This document shows positions 16,262-25,670 of a stretch of 60,636 nt of DNA, in pieces. Origin of the DNA: Bacillota bacterium (lineage in GTDB: Bacteria > Bacillota > Clostridia > Peptostreptococcales > Anaerovoracaceae); assembly GCA_028724585.1 (NCBI GenBank), contig JAQYCQ010000003.1, positions 1-60,636 of the forward strand, written 5' to 3'. The notes under the pieces are model-generated. The model searched no databases. It saw nothing but the letters and a program-made list of their open reading frames with translations, and was not told where the DNA came from. The number at the start of each line of letters is the position of its first letter. Positions within the stretch are counted from its first letter, which is position 1. The position numbers and the translations under genes were made by a program.

Positions 16262-17578
16262 TCAGATAAAATCCATGAGCACGGAATTCGAAATATCCAG
16301 TCCGCGCTCAGTGAAAGCCAGCATGCCCTTTTCAAAGGTCATCAGCCCCTGGCCTGTGTATTTCTCTATCTGTTCCCCGAACCTGTCCATGAGCCCGATA
16401 CCGAAAAGCCTGCGGAAATCCTCGTCCGCTACGCCTTTTATCAGCCTCAGCCCCGTGAACATGCAGTCGGAGATGAGGTCGTCCTGATCCTCAAGCTCAA
16501 AGCCTGCGGCTTCTTCGCTTACATTATCAGAAGGAACAGATCCTCCGCCCGCTCCGCGGGCATAGTTCCTTACGGAAGAAGGGCTGTCCGCGCCTGCCGC
16601 CTCTATCGAGGCACAGTATTCCTCTATCCCGTCAGGATTGAAGTGCCTCGTGCTCCCGTCAAAAGAATGTGCTCCCGAACCGAGGCCGAAATACGGCCTC
16701 ATCGTCCAGTACTTGAGATTGTGGCGGCACTCCCTGCCTGGCAGGGCAGCGTTAGAGATCTCATAATGGACGAAACCGTGCTCCCTCAGGAAACTTACAG
16801 CGTAGTGATACATTTCTCTGTTGAGCTCATCGGGCAGCTGCTCCAGTATTCCTGAACGGAACATATCGTAAAATGGAGTTCCTTCTTCTATCTGAAGGCT
16901 GTAGAAGGAAATATGCTCCGGCTGCAGCGACATTGCCTTGTCCAGCGTCCGCTTCCAGGTATCCATGGTCTGTCCCGGGAAACCGAACATGAGGTCGATG
17001 TTTATATTTCCGAAGCCATGCTCCCGCGCCATGCGGATAGTCCTTTCAGCCTCTGCCGCGTCATGGATACGGCCCAGCAGCTTAAGCTCGCTGTCTTCGA
17101 AGGACTGGACGCCGATACTGAGCCGGTTGAATCCGGCTCTCCTGTAGACGTCGATCTTCTCAGGAGTCAGAGTACCGGGATTGGATTCGATGGTCATTTC
17201 GGCTTCTTCTGCCAGCGGAAGCCTTTTTACCAGGTCCGCTATATAGCGGGGATACACGCTGGTCGGAGTGCCTCCGCCGACGAACAGCGTGTCTGCCGGC
17301 GGAGCCGGCGCAGGCTCGCGGTCTTTATCTGCATTATCCGCGATGCGTCCCTGCCATCCAGGCATTTTCCCGTCCGGAAAGAGCAGCTCAGCTTCTTTGT
17401 AGAGAGCTTTGAAGTATCGCTCCTGTGTTTCCCCGGAGCATCCGCTGTATGACGCGAAATCGCAGTAGAGGCACTTTCTCACACAGAACGGTATGTGAAC
17501 ATATATTCCCGGTATTCTTCTGTCCGGCTCACTGGCCGGGGCTGCGTTTTTACCGTTATTTATCGTTTTCTTCATCAT
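16262..17578 (-). CDS. hemW: Heme chaperone HemW (radical SAM, coproporphyrinogen III oxidase-like)
   Basis: The 438-residue protein carries the radical-SAM cluster motif C32-x3-C36-x2-C39 ([14 protein letters not shown]), GGGTPT for SAM binding, and the HemW C-terminal winged-helix region. HemW delivers heme to apo-proteins. Two insertions compared with typical HemW, just before the GGGTPT segment and around [19 protein letters not shown], each contain a triloop hairpin (17295-17309 and 16547-16561). The gene overlaps the end of lepA by 23 bases, the lepA-hemW order usual in Firmicutes; hrcA does not follow. Confidence 0.9.
   Translation of the reverse strand: MMKKTINNGKNAAPASEPDRRIPGIYVHIPFCVRKCLYCDFASYSGCSGETQERYFKALYKEAELLFPDGKMPGWQGRIADNADKDREPAPAPPADTLFVGGGTPTSVYPRYIADLVKRLPLAEEAEMTIESNPGTLTPEKIDVYRRAGFNRLSIGVQSFEDSELKLLGRIHDAAEAERTIRMAREHGFGNINIDLMFGFPGQTMDTWKRTLDKAMSLQPEHISFYSLQIEEGTPFYDMFRSGILEQLPDELNREMYHYAVSFLREHGFVHYEISNAALPGRECRHNLKYWTMRPYFGLGSGAHSFDGSTRHFNPDGIEEYCASIEAAGADSPSSVRNYARGAGGGSVPSDNVSEEAAGFELEDQDDLISDCMFTGLRLIKGVADEDFRRLFGIGLMDRFGEQIEKYTGQGLMTFEKGMLAFTERGLDISNSVLMDFI
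16547..16561. repeat. TCC-triloop hairpin in hemW
   Basis: GCCCGC-TCC-GCGGGC, 6-bp perfect stem, encodes ARGAG in a glycine-rich insertion. Confidence 0.75.
17295..17309. repeat. GGA-triloop hairpin in hemW
   Basis: GCCGGC-GGA-GCCGGC, 6-bp stem plus a G-T pair, encodes part of an Ala/Pro-rich insertion. The same 15-mer is found at 20374 and, on the other strand, at 24865 and 52362. Confidence 0.75.
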
Positions 17579-19373
17579 ACTTGAAGACTGCAGTGAAGGC
17601 TTCCTGAGGAACGTCGACCGTACCGAACTGGCGCATGCGCTTTTTGCCTTCCTTCTGCTTGTTGAGCAGTTTCTTCTTTCTCGAGATATCGCCGCCGTAG
17701 CACTTGGCGAGTACGTCCTTTCTCAGAGCTCTTACTGTCTCGCGGGCGATGACCTTGTTGCCTATCGCTGCCTGTACAGGTATCTCGAACTGATGGGAAG
17801 GGATGATCTCTTTGAGCTTTTTGCATACCTGACGGCCGCGGTCAGCAGCTTCGCTCTCGTGAACTATCATAGAGAAGGCGTCGACGATCTCTTTATTGAG
17901 AAGAATGTCCATCTTAACTACCTTAGATGGCTCGTATCTGTCAAGCTCGTAATCCAGAGATCCGTAGCCCCTGGTCCTGGACTTGAGCTCATCAAAGAAA
18001 TTGTAGATGACTTCGTTGAGCGGCAGCTCGTAATGGAGCTCTACTCTTGTCTCCGTCAGATATTCCATGGAGATCATGTTTCCGCGCCTCTTCTGGCACA
18101 TATCCATTACCGTACCGACATAGTCGTTAGGTATGATGACCTCCGCCTTTACTATAGGCTCCTCTATGTGATCTATCTCTGTCATAGGAGGCAGGTTCGA
18201 CGGGTTCTGGATCATCTCGATGGTCCCGTCTGTCTTCACTACTTTATATATAACGCTCGGGGCTGTCGTGATAACGGCAAGCTCAAATTCACGTTCCAGT
18301 CTTTCGACTATTACCTCCATGTGGAGCAGGCCGAGGAATCCGCATCTGAAGCCATAACCCAAGGCTGCTGAATTTTCCGGCTCGAAGGCGAAAGCAGCGT
18401 CGTTTACTTGAAGCTTTTCAAGGGCGTCCTTTACGTTATCGTACTTCTCGCCCTCGCCCGGGTAGATTCCGCAGTATACCATAGAGCGCACCTGCCTGTA
18501 TCCCGGAAGCGGTTCTTTAGCTGGATTGTCCATGAGCGTTACTGTATCGCCGACCCTGGCGTCCCTTACGTGCTTGATGCTGCCGCAGATATAGCCTACG
18601 TCGCCGGCTCTCAGGATATCCACCGGAACGGGATTAGGGGCGAAGACACCTACTTCTGTCACTTCATAATCGGCACCGGTCGACATGAGCTTTATCATGT
18701 CGCCTTTCTTTACCTTGCCGTCGAAGAGCCTGGAATATACTATTACTCCCTTGTAGTTGTCGTAATATGAATCGAAGATCAGGGCTCTCAGCGGAGCATT
18801 GTCATCTCCCTCAGGCGCCGGTACGTTTTTCACGATATCCTCGAGCACATCCCCGATATTGATGCCTTCCTTGGCTGAGATCAGCGGAGCTTCAGAGGCG
18901 TCGAGGCCTATCACTTCCTCTATCTCGTCTTTGACATCGTCAGGCCTGGCGCTTGGCAGATCTATCTTGTTGATGACCGGAAGTATCTCCAGATTTTCGT
19001 CCAGAGCCAGATAAACATTTCCTATGGTCTGGGCCTCCACCCCCTGAGTCGCGTCAACGACCAGGACCGCGCCCTCGCAGGCCGCCAGACTTCTCGATAC
19101 CTCGTAGTTGAAATCTACGTGTCCCGGTGTGTCTATCAGGTTGAGTATATATGTATTGCCGTCCTTTGCCTTATAGTGCAGCCTTGTGGTCTGGAGCTTG
19201 ATAGTGATGCCTCTCTCCCTCTCCAGATCCATGTTGTCCAGGAACTGGGCTTTCATGTCACGCTCGGCTACCAGACCGGTAGTCTCTATGAGCCTGTCGG
19301 CCAGTGTCGATTTGCCGTGGTCGATATGGGCTATTATGCTGAAATTTCTTATATATTTCTGATATGAATCCAT
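17556..19373 (-). CDS. lepA: Elongation factor 4 (LepA)
   Basis: The 605-residue GTPase has G1 [10 protein letters not shown]3 DTPGHVDF and G4 NKID, and the LepA C-terminal domain ([13 protein letters not shown]). EF4 acts on stalled or misassembled ribosomes. Start chosen at the ATG at 19373, giving [20 protein letters not shown], with AAAGGACTTCT before it; an in-frame TTG 21 bases upstream lacks a site. Its 3' end overlaps hemW. Divergent from rpsT. Confidence 0.96.
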   Translation of the reverse strand: MDSYQKYIRNFSIIAHIDHGKSTLADRLIETTGLVAERDMKAQFLDNMDLERERGITIKLQTTRLHYKAKDGNTYILNLIDTPGHVDFNYEVSRSLAACEGAVLVVDATQGVEAQTIGNVYLALDENLEILPVINKIDLPSARPDDVKDEIEEVIGLDASEAPLISAKEGINIGDVLEDIVKNVPAPEGDDNAPLRALIFDSYYDNYKGVIVYSRLFDGKVKKGDMIKLMSTGADYEVTEVGVFAPNPVPVDILRAGDVGYICGSIKHVRDARVGDTVTLMDNPAKEPLPGYRQVRSMVYCGIYPGEGEKYDNVKDALEKLQVNDAAFAFEPENSAALGYGFRCGFLGLLHMEVIVERLEREFELAVITTAPSVIYKVVKTDGTIEMIQNPSNLPPMTEIDHIEEPIVKAEVIIPNDYVGTVMDMCQKRRGNMISMEYLTETRVELHYELPLNEVIYNFFDELKSRTRGYGSLDYELDRYEPSKVVKMDILLNKEIVDAFSMIVHESEAADRGRQVCKKLKEIIPSHQFEIPVQAAIGNKVIARETVRALRKDVLAKCYGGDISRKKKLLNKQKEGKKRMRQFGTVDVPQEAFTAVFKYDEENDK

Positions 19374-19407
19374 AGAAGTCCTTTCTTTGTCCAAAATTTC
19401 TTAAGTA

Positions 19408-19436
19408 AGTTTATCATCTACGGAAAATTTATTCAA
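19408..19436 (-). promoter_or_regulatory. lepA-hemW promoter
   Basis: Minus strand TTGAAT (19436-19431), 17-base spacer, TAAACT (19413-19408) with upstream TG. Confidence 0.65.
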
Positions 19437-19455
19437 TCATTCGCTTTATTTCTAC

Positions 19456-19484
19456 TTGCAATATCATCTGCAGGGGAATATAAT
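19456..19484 (+). promoter_or_regulatory. rpsT promoter
   Basis: TTGCAA (19456-19461), 17-base spacer, TATAAT (19479-19484): strong sigma-A promoter about 36 bases before the rpsT ATG. Confidence 0.85.
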
Positions 19485-19519
19485 GAACAAGATATTTTGC
19501 GAAAGTGGGGTGAATATAT

Positions 19520-19789
19520 ATGGCAAATATTAAATCAGCTAAGAAAAGAATCACTGTAATCGAGAATAAGACAGCTCAGAACAAGCGTGTAAGAGATCAC
19601 CTTAAGGAAGCTCTTAAGAACTATGACCTCGCGCTCGAATCAGGCAATCTCGAGGACGCTGAGCAGAAGCTCAGGATCGCTGAAAAGAAGCTCATGAAGG
19701 CTGCTACTAAGAACGTAATTCATAAGAACGCTGCTTCAAGGAGAGTTTCGGGTCTTTACAAGAGACTTAATAAGGCTAAGGCTGAATAA
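19520..19789 (+). CDS. rpsT: Ribosomal protein S20
   Basis: The 89-residue lysine-rich helical protein starts MANIKSAKKRITVIENKTAQ and ends with RRVSGLYKRLNKAKAE, the bS20 pattern. S20 binds 16S rRNA early in small-subunit assembly. Monocistronic: own promoter at 19456 and terminator at 19845. Weak GGGGTGAATATAT site before the ATG. Codon use is strongly biased to AAG/GCT as expected for a highly expressed gene. Confidence 0.97.
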   Translation: MANIKSAKKRITVIENKTAQNKRVRDHLKEALKNYDLALESGNLEDAEQKLRIAEKKLMKAATKNVIHKNAASRRVSGLYKRLNKAKAE

Positions 19790-19844
19790 TCTCACCCGTC
19801 CCCCACAGAACAATAAACTTGATGTATAAGTTAAATACATCCAA

Positions 19845-19880
19845 AAACGAAGGGCAAGTGTCTCACCCTTCGTTTTTTTA
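19845..19880 (+). terminator. rpsT terminator, partly bidirectional
   Basis: AACGAAGGG pairs with CCCTTCGTT and is followed by seven T on the plus strand; on the minus strand five T follow, so it can also end the convergent peptidase operon. Confidence 0.85.
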
Positions 19881-19901
19881 TGCCCTTATTCACGACTTAC
19901 C

Positions 19902-19930
19902 CGGAGGATCCTCCGCGCGGGGCGCCGCGG
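19902..19930. repeat. GC-rich palindromes near the peptidase stop
   Basis: CGGAGGATCCTCCG is a perfect 14-bp palindrome directly followed by TCCGCG...CGCGGA (6-bp stem, 8-base loop). Related in composition to the triloop hairpin pairs but without the 6-3-6 form. Confidence 0.5.
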
Positions 19931-19932
19931 AT

Positions 19933-21126
19933 TCAGCCTCTCTTTTCCATTTCTATCACAGCGAGCGCCTCCAGCGGCACTGTCGTATCGAAAAGCTTTT
20001 CGTCCGCCTCAAACAGGCCGTGATGAAGGCTGTAGTTTTTCCTGTCCTCGAATCCGGAGCCGGCAAAGAAATAGACGGAAGGAACCTCTTTGGCAAAATA
20101 GGAAAAATCGTCTACGCTCATCATAGCCTTATCGTAGATCACTACATTTTCCTTTCCAATAAGTTTTTCTGCCGTATCCCTCAGGAGTTCTGTCATTTGA
20201 TCATCATTGAGCAGGGCCATGTAGCTCGGTCTGAACCTTACCTCTGCTTTCGCTCCGTATGCCGCTGCCGTATTTACAGCTATCTCCTCCAGACGTTTCA
20301 TGGAGTTTGCCCTTACCTCAGGGGAAACGGTGCGCATGGTTCCCGACAGGAAGGCGTCGTCGCAGACGACGTTGCCGGCGGAGCCGGCGTGAAATACTCC
20401 GATCGTTATCACGCACGGCTCGAAAGCGTTGGTATTCCTGCTGACTATGCTCTGAACAGCCGTAACCACCGCCGAAGCGGCTACTATAGCGTCGACTCCT
20501 GTCTCAGGATAAGCTCCATGGGCGCTCTCGCCTCTTACCATTATGTCGAACATGTCGGAAGAAGCTCGGGTGTAGCCGTATTTGAGCGCGATCTTCCCGG
20601 CCTCAAGCGAAGGCTCGCAATGAAAGGCTGCCATGCGGTCGACATGCGGGTTTTCCAGAACACCTTTGTCTATCATGCGCTGAGCGCCTCCGTCAGTCTC
20701 TTCCGCCGGCTGGAACACGAACTTGACCGGCGCGGTAAGATGCTCTCTTACCTCGGGATCAGACAGGACAATGGCGGCACCGACGAGTGAAGCCGTATGT
20801 ATATCGTGGCCGCAGGCATGCATGACACCGTCACGTTTTGACTTAAAAGGCAGGTCGCAGCCCTCTTTTATAGGAAGGGCATCTATATCGGCGCGGAGAC
20901 CTATACAGTATCCGCCCCTGTCCGGAACATCCAGGACCGCAGTGAGACCGGTCTTAAGCGGGCGCCCGACACGCAGGCCCAGCTTCTCCATAAGACCGCA
21001 GAGATATTCTGTAGTGTCGTACTCTTCATCGCCCGTTTCCGGATTCTCATGGAGACGTCGTCTTATCTCTATGATCTCATCGCGGTGCTGCTCATATTTT
21101 TCTTTTATCAAATCTTCTATACTCAT
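19933..21126 (-). CDS. M20D family amidohydrolase/peptidase
   Basis: The 397-residue protein has the M20D metal motif HACGHDIHTASLVGAA, FVFQPAEETDGGA and the C-terminal SLHHGLFEADE. Members hydrolyse N-acyl amino acids (hippurate, N-acetyl-diaminopimelate, indole-acetyl conjugates); the substrate cannot be told. No signal peptide: cytoplasmic. Its ATG overlaps the stop of the acyl-CoA ligase (ATGA), so the two are translationally coupled. A GGA-triloop hairpin (20374-20388) encodes AGSAG just before the conserved NVV. Confidence 0.85.
   Translation of the reverse strand: MSIEDLIKEKYEQHRDEIIEIRRRLHENPETGDEEYDTTEYLCGLMEKLGLRVGRPLKTGLTAVLDVPDRGGYCIGLRADIDALPIKEGCDLPFKSKRDGVMHACGHDIHTASLVGAAIVLSDPEVREHLTAPVKFVFQPAEETDGGAQRMIDKGVLENPHVDRMAAFHCEPSLEAGKIALKYGYTRASSDMFDIMVRGESAHGAYPETGVDAIVAASAVVTAVQSIVSRNTNAFEPCVITIGVFHAGSAGNVVCDDAFLSGTMRTVSPEVRANSMKRLEEIAVNTAAAYGAKAEVRFRPSYMALLNDDQMTELLRDTAEKLIGKENVVIYDKAMMSVDDFSYFAKEVPSVYFFAGSGFEDRKNYSLHHGLFEADEKLFDTTVPLEALAVIEMEKRG
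20374..20388. repeat. GGA-triloop hairpin in M20D gene
   Basis: GCCGGC-GGA-GCCGGC, 6-bp stem plus a G-T pair; identical to the 15-mer in hemW at 17295. Confidence 0.75.
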
Positions 21127-22961
21127 AATTCAGGTTTTTCCATACCTTCAGGGAAATAGTCGCCCATGTTGTCTTTTCTCCTGATCTTTCCGGTAGTCGT
21201 GCGGATGAAATCACGGTCTCTGACAATGACTTTCTTGATGCGCTTATATGAAGCCAGGTTCATATTTTCTTCATTTATGCTCGACTTGACATAGTCATAG
21301 ACTTCTTTTCCTTCAGGCTCATGCCCCAGGTCAGCGGTTATATATCCCAGATCCGGCCATACCTGGCAGGATACGACTTCCTCGCCGTCAGTATCGTCCG
21401 GATAGACCATGCATTCTGTTATGTACGGGAGCTTGTTGAAGATCTCCTCTATCTCTTCCGGATAGATGTTCTTGCCGGTGTTTGTGACGATCATATTCTT
21501 GTATCTGCCGGCTATATACAGCCAGCCGTCTCGGTCCATGAAACCGAGGTCACCGGTCTCGAACCAGCCGTCGTGCATAACTTCCGCGGTTTCCTCAGGC
21601 ATATTGTAGTAGCCCATCATGACGTTAGGTCCCTTGTAGAAGATCCTGCCTATACCGTCTTCGTCCGGATCTACTATCTTGAGGTCGCCGTGCTTGAGCG
21701 GAATGCCTACAGAGCCGGCCTTTTTATAGCGCTCCTTAGCCTTTTCAGGAGTTCCGACAGTCAGAGGCGTGCACTCGGTAAGGCCGTAGCCCTGAAGCAC
21801 CGTGATCCCCATATCTTCGAAATCCCTGATGACGTTCGGGGAAATAGCCGCCGCGCCGATGATGAAAGTACGCAGACCGCCGCCCAGCTGTTTAAGTACC
21901 GATGCGAAGAGCTTTCTTCTGACGTCTATACCGACAGATCTGAGCCTCTTGCTGATCGCAAGGGCTCTATTGAGGGTTTTCTCCCTGCCCTCTTTTTTAG
22001 CCTGCCTGAAGATCCTTCCATGTATCATTTCCAGGATCAGAGGTACAGCGATAAATACGGTAGGACTGCATTCCTGCATGTTCTTCGTGATATAGTGGAG
22101 TCCCTCGCAGAAGGCTGTGCTGGCTCCGATATATAAAGGCAGCAGCATGCCGAAGGTGCATTCGTAAGTGTGATGGATCGGAAGGACAGAAAGAGTCTTG
22201 TCGTTCTCATCCACATAAGCTATACGCAGAGTATCCATGATATCGGATATGATATTCCTCTGGCTGAGCATTACACCCTTAGGATTGCCTGTCGTTCCTG
22301 AAGTATAAAGGATGACGGACATGGATTCAGGATCGGTATCTATCTCCTCGAACCTCCGGTCTCCCTTTTCCAAAAGCTCCTCGCCTTCCGCGACAAGCTC
22401 TTTCCATGTATAGTCGCATTCAGCGGGCCTTTTGACGGACGAATAAAAAGGAGATCTTATGTAATCGCTCATAGGAACGCTCATATCAGTCCTGTCAGCG
22501 TAAAAACGCATAGCGGCTTTGACGACTCCGTCGTCGAGGTCTTCGACTTTCTGTGCCTGGTTTTCCGTATAAAAGATCACGGAAGCTTCAGAACTCTTTA
22601 CGAGATTTTCAACCTCGTTCTTTTTCAGTTCCCTGTCGAGAGGAATCGCCACTGAACCGCTTATGACCGCGGCCAGATAAGCAGCTATCCACTCGTAGCA
22701 GTTCATACCGATGATAGCTATACGTTTTCCGGCATAGCCTTTTTCTATAAAGGCTGTCGCGAGCGAACGTACATCTCTGTACAGGAGTGTATAGCTTACA
22801 GGAACATATTCGCTTCCCTTTTTACGTTTTACCCAGAAGGCCGGCCTATCCGGAAAGCTTTCAACGCTTCCGGAGAGCAGCTCCTTCATAGTTGAAACTT
22901 CTCTTGGAATGTCATACCAGTATTTATCACGTGGTCTGTCAAATATCTTTTCCGTACTCAT
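21123..22961 (-). CDS. AMP-dependent acyl-CoA/acyl-ACP synthetase
   Basis: The 612-residue enzyme has the ATP/AMP signature ILYTSGTTGNPKGVML, YGLTECTP and GWFETGDLGFMDRDGWLYIAGR followed by the catalytic lysine region TTGKIRRKDN. It resembles long-chain fatty acid-CoA ligases (FAA1-like) that activate carboxylic acids as adenylates. No membrane helix. GGAGAATAGAA precedes the ATG. tcdA ends 2 bases upstream. A TCC-triloop hairpin (22521-22535) encodes DDGVV in the N-terminal domain. Confidence 0.88.
   Translation of the reverse strand: MSTEKIFDRPRDKYWYDIPREVSTMKELLSGSVESFPDRPAFWVKRKKGSEYVPVSYTLLYRDVRSLATAFIEKGYAGKRIAIIGMNCYEWIAAYLAAVISGSVAIPLDRELKKNEVENLVKSSEASVIFYTENQAQKVEDLDDGVVKAAMRFYADRTDMSVPMSDYIRSPFYSSVKRPAECDYTWKELVAEGEELLEKGDRRFEEIDTDPESMSVILYTSGTTGNPKGVMLSQRNIISDIMDTLRIAYVDENDKTLSVLPIHHTYECTFGMLLPLYIGASTAFCEGLHYITKNMQECSPTVFIAVPLILEMIHGRIFRQAKKEGREKTLNRALAISKRLRSVGIDVRRKLFASVLKQLGGGLRTFIIGAAAISPNVIRDFEDMGITVLQGYGLTECTPLTVGTPEKAKERYKKAGSVGIPLKHGDLKIVDPDEDGIGRIFYKGPNVMMGYYNMPEETAEVMHDGWFETGDLGFMDRDGWLYIAGRYKNMIVTNTGKNIYPEEIEEIFNKLPYITECMVYPDDTDGEEVVSCQVWPDLGYITADLGHEPEGKEVYDYVKSSINEENMNLASYKRIKKVIVRDRDFIRTTTGKIRRKDNMGDYFPEGMEKPEL
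22521..22535. repeat. TCC-triloop hairpin in acyl-CoA synthetase gene
   Basis: GACGAC-TCC-GTCGTC, 6-bp stem extended by a G-T pair. Confidence 0.7.
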
Positions 22962-22963
22962 TT

Positions 22964-23680
22964 CTATTCTCCTGATATCTTCATGATATCGTTCATAGCA
23001 GCTGCGGCCAGCATTATTCCCACTGCGGGAGGGACGAACGATATGCTCGCCGTATATGGAGCTTCTTTATATGATACGCTACGCTTAGGAGATTCCTGTG
23101 AATATACTACTCTCGTGTGGTATATTCCCATCTTCCTCAGCTTCTGCCTGACCGACCTGGACAGCGGATCATATGAAGTATCCGCAATATCAGCGTACAT
23201 AAGGCCGGACGGGTCTATCTTGCTCCCGCCTCCCATGGCGCTGATTATAGGAATATTCATCTCGTGGGCCTTTTTTATCAGGAGCAGCTTCGATTCAACC
23301 GAATCTATCGCGTCTATGATGTAATCGAAATCCTCGAAAGGAAAGCTGCCGGCGGTTTCTTCATCGAATCTCCTGGATTCTTTTATTACTGCCGCTTCCG
23401 GATTTATCTTCCTGATACGTTCTTCCTCTATATCGACCTTTTTTCGTCCGACCGTTGTCGTGTCGGCAATGAGCTGCCTGTTGATATTGGTCACATCCAC
23501 GGTATCGTCGTCACATATAAATATCTTCCCGGTCCCTGCCCTGCATACCGCTTCACATGCATAGGAACCTACGCCTCCGAGGCCGAATATTGCCACCTCA
23601 GCCTTTCGCGCGCGTTCTACCGCTTCTTCGCCGGCGAGGAGCTTAGTCCTCATCAGCCAGTCGTTTTTATCGAGATCCAT
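22964..23680 (-). CDS. tcdA: tRNA threonylcarbamoyladenosine dehydratase
   Basis: The 238-residue ThiF/E1-like protein has the nucleotide-binding GLGGVGSYACEAVCRAG, DDDTVDVTNINRQLIA and the family's SVSYKEAP/SFVPP C-terminal segment. TcdA cyclises t6A to ct6A at tRNA position 37, using ATP and sulfur-transfer partners. Followed within 2 bases by the acyl-CoA synthetase and preceded within 1 base by the M29 peptidase. Confidence 0.88.
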   Translation of the reverse strand: MDLDKNDWLMRTKLLAGEEAVERARKAEVAIFGLGGVGSYACEAVCRAGTGKIFICDDDTVDVTNINRQLIADTTTVGRKKVDIEEERIRKINPEAAVIKESRRFDEETAGSFPFEDFDYIIDAIDSVESKLLLIKKAHEMNIPIISAMGGGSKIDPSGLMYADIADTSYDPLSRSVRQKLRKMGIYHTRVVYSQESPKRSVSYKEAPYTASISFVPPAVGIMLAAAAMNDIMKISGE

Positions 23681-23681
23681 C

Positions 23682-24791
23682 TTATTTGAGATTCTCCGGA
23701 TTGAGGCCGTCGAGGTCAGGCAGAACGAAGCGGCCGTCCTTCCTTATAAGTACATCGTCGAACCAGATCTCACCGCCGCCGTAGTCTTCACGCTGGATCA
23801 GGACCAGATCCCAGTGTACCGCGGACTTATTGCCATTAGGCGCGTCTTCATATGATGCTCCCGGCGTAAGGTGTATGCTCCCGGTGATCTTCTCGTCAAA
23901 AAGAGTGTCCTTCATCGGATGCAGGATATATGGGTTGAGCCCGAACGAGAATTCGCCGAAATAGCGTGCTCCCTCATCCGTATCCAGGATCTTGTTTATC
24001 CTTTCGTTATCGTTCGACGTGGCATTTATGATCTTTCCGTCTTTGATCTCGAACCTGATATCCTGGAAAGTGAATCCATGAGCCTCTGAAACCGTATTGT
24101 AGCTGATAACACCGTTCATGGAATCCTTTACCGGAGCTGTGTAGACCTCTCCGTCAGGAATGTTGTATTTACCGTCGCACTTGACAGCCGGAATGCCCTT
24201 TATGGAGAAAGTGAGGTCTGTACCCGGTGAAACGATACGCACCTTATCTGTCTTTGTCATGAGATCCACCAGAGGTTCCATAGCCATAGACATGCGCGCG
24301 TAATCGAGAGTGCAGACATCATAGTAGAAATCCTCGAAAGCTTCCGTGCTCATCCCGGCCAGCTGGGCCATAGAAGGATTAGGATATCTCATGATAGCCC
24401 ACTTTGTATTGTCGACGCGTTCGTCTATGACAGGTCTCAGAATTTTGTTATAGAGATTCAGCTTGTCCGGATCGACGTCAGAAAGCTCGGAGGTGTTATC
24501 TGAAGCGCGGACAGCTATATAAGCGTCCATGCTCTTCATCTGCGCCATCATATACTCGCGCATGAATTCCAGCTGTTCTTTAGTGCAGCCCTTTATGATC
24601 TCACGGGTGAACATGCTGTCGCTGAGACCGAGATAAGGCCTGCCTCCCGCTTTGTAAACTTCCCTGATGATCTGCTGGATCAGCGGCTTGGCGTCAGTTC
24701 CGACCTCTTCGATCAAGACATTTTCGCCAGGCTGGACCTCACAGCTGTAGTTTACGATCATCGAAGCAAATTTCTTTATTCTTTCATCCAT
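23682..24791 (-). CDS. M29 family aminopeptidase
   Basis: About 369 residues from the ATG at 24791 (MDERIKKFASMIVNYSCEVQ); the upstream extension to 24854 encodes an arginine-rich peptide from a GC-poor/repeat border and is unlikely to be translated. Visible family features are GTDLTFSIKG, EAHGFTFQD, GEFSFGLNP and SIHLTPGASYEDAPNGN, which carry the glutamate and histidine ligands of the two-metal site. M29 (AmpS/PepS/AmpT) enzymes remove N-terminal residues from peptides in the cytoplasm. Confidence 0.88.
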   Translation of the reverse strand: MDERIKKFASMIVNYSCEVQPGENVLIEEVGTDAKPLIQQIIREVYKAGGRPYLGLSDSMFTREIIKGCTKEQLEFMREYMMAQMKSMDAYIAVRASDNTSELSDVDPDKLNLYNKILRPVIDERVDNTKWAIMRYPNPSMAQLAGMSTEAFEDFYYDVCTLDYARMSMAMEPLVDLMTKTDKVRIVSPGTDLTFSIKGIPAVKCDGKYNIPDGEVYTAPVKDSMNGVISYNTVSEAHGFTFQDIRFEIKDGKIINATSNDNERINKILDTDEGARYFGEFSFGLNPYILHPMKDTLFDEKITGSIHLTPGASYEDAPNGNKSAVHWDLVLIQREDYGGGEIWFDDVLIRKDGRFVLPDLDGLNPENLK

Positions 24792-24864
24792 ATAAACAAC
24801 ATACCTTTCCAATACCCGCTTGTAAAACCACGTGACACGCAAATGACGTATCAACGCGGTTTAC

Positions 24865-24897
24865 GCCGGCTCCGCCGGCATTCCGCGCGGAGCGCGG
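24865..24897. repeat. Paired TCC/GGA triloop hairpins (intergenic)
   Basis: GCCGGC-TCC-GCCGGC (24865-24879), 3 bases, then CCGCGC-GGA-GCGCGG (24883-24897), in the 156-base space between deoD and the M29 gene, preceded by GTTTACGC as is the pair at 30383. No T-run follows, so not a classical terminator. Confidence 0.8.
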
Positions 24898-24947
24898 CAG
24901 AGCGCAAAGCCCTGCTCACACTCTTATCTTATGTTAATTTACTATCA

Positions 24948-25661
24948 TTATATATATTTCAGCATACCGAGCGCAACATTTATCATGTCTGTGAAGGATC
25001 TTTCACGTTCGTCAGGTGTAAGCTTTTCGCCTGTAACGAAATTATCAGAGATAGTTACCAGCGCCAGAGCTTTGGCGCCATATCTTGCGGCGTTCATATA
25101 AAGAGCCGCTGATTCCATCTCGACAGCGAGCACGCCCATCTTGGCCCATTTTTTCCAGGTATCCGGATCATCATCATAGAAGACGTCTACGGATGCCACA
25201 TTTCCTGCCTTGAGGCTGATATTCTGCTGAACCGCACTGGTCTTTGCTGCCACCATGAGGTCGAAATCAGCGCAAGGTGAAAAATGTCCCGGAAGGCCGA
25301 ATGTGTATTCAAATCTGGAGTCAGTAGAAGATGCCACCGCCATGACCAGATCTCTTGTGTTTACATCCGCCTGATAGGAGCCGGCTGAACCTATTCTTAT
25401 CAGGTTTCTGCAGCCGTACACGGTAATGAGCTCATGTGCGTAGATCGAGATAGATGGCATGCCCATTCCGGTACCCATTACTGATACTCTCTTGCCTTTG
25501 TATGTTCCCGTATATCCGAAATTTCCGCGGATCTCATTGAAGCATACAGCATCTTCGAGGAAATTTTCAGCTATGTATTTAGCCCTGAGCGGATCGCCTG
25601 GAAGAAGCACTGTTTCCGCTATGTCGCCTATTTCGGCATTGATATGAATTGATGCTCCCAT
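24948..25661 (-). CDS. deoD: Purine nucleoside phosphorylase, DeoD type
   Basis: The 237-residue protein has LLPGDPLRAKYIAENFLEDA, VMGTGMGMPSISIYAHEL and VEMESAALY, diagnostic of hexameric DeoD, which splits purine nucleosides with phosphate to base and ribose 1-phosphate. GGAGAAAAA precedes the ATG. It follows aroF by 9 bases. Confidence 0.95.
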   Translation of the reverse strand: MGASIHINAEIGDIAETVLLPGDPLRAKYIAENFLEDAVCFNEIRGNFGYTGTYKGKRVSVMGTGMGMPSISIYAHELITVYGCRNLIRIGSAGSYQADVNTRDLVMAVASSTDSRFEYTFGLPGHFSPCADFDLMVAAKTSAVQQNISLKAGNVASVDVFYDDDPDTWKKWAKMGVLAVEMESAALYMNAARYGAKALALVTISDNFVTGEKLTPDERERSFTDMINVALGMLKYI

Positions 25662-25670
25662 TTTTTCTCC

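Noticed and set aside
19902-19915. CGGAGGATCCTCCG as a member of the triloop family
   Set aside because: It is a continuous palindrome without a 3-base loop.
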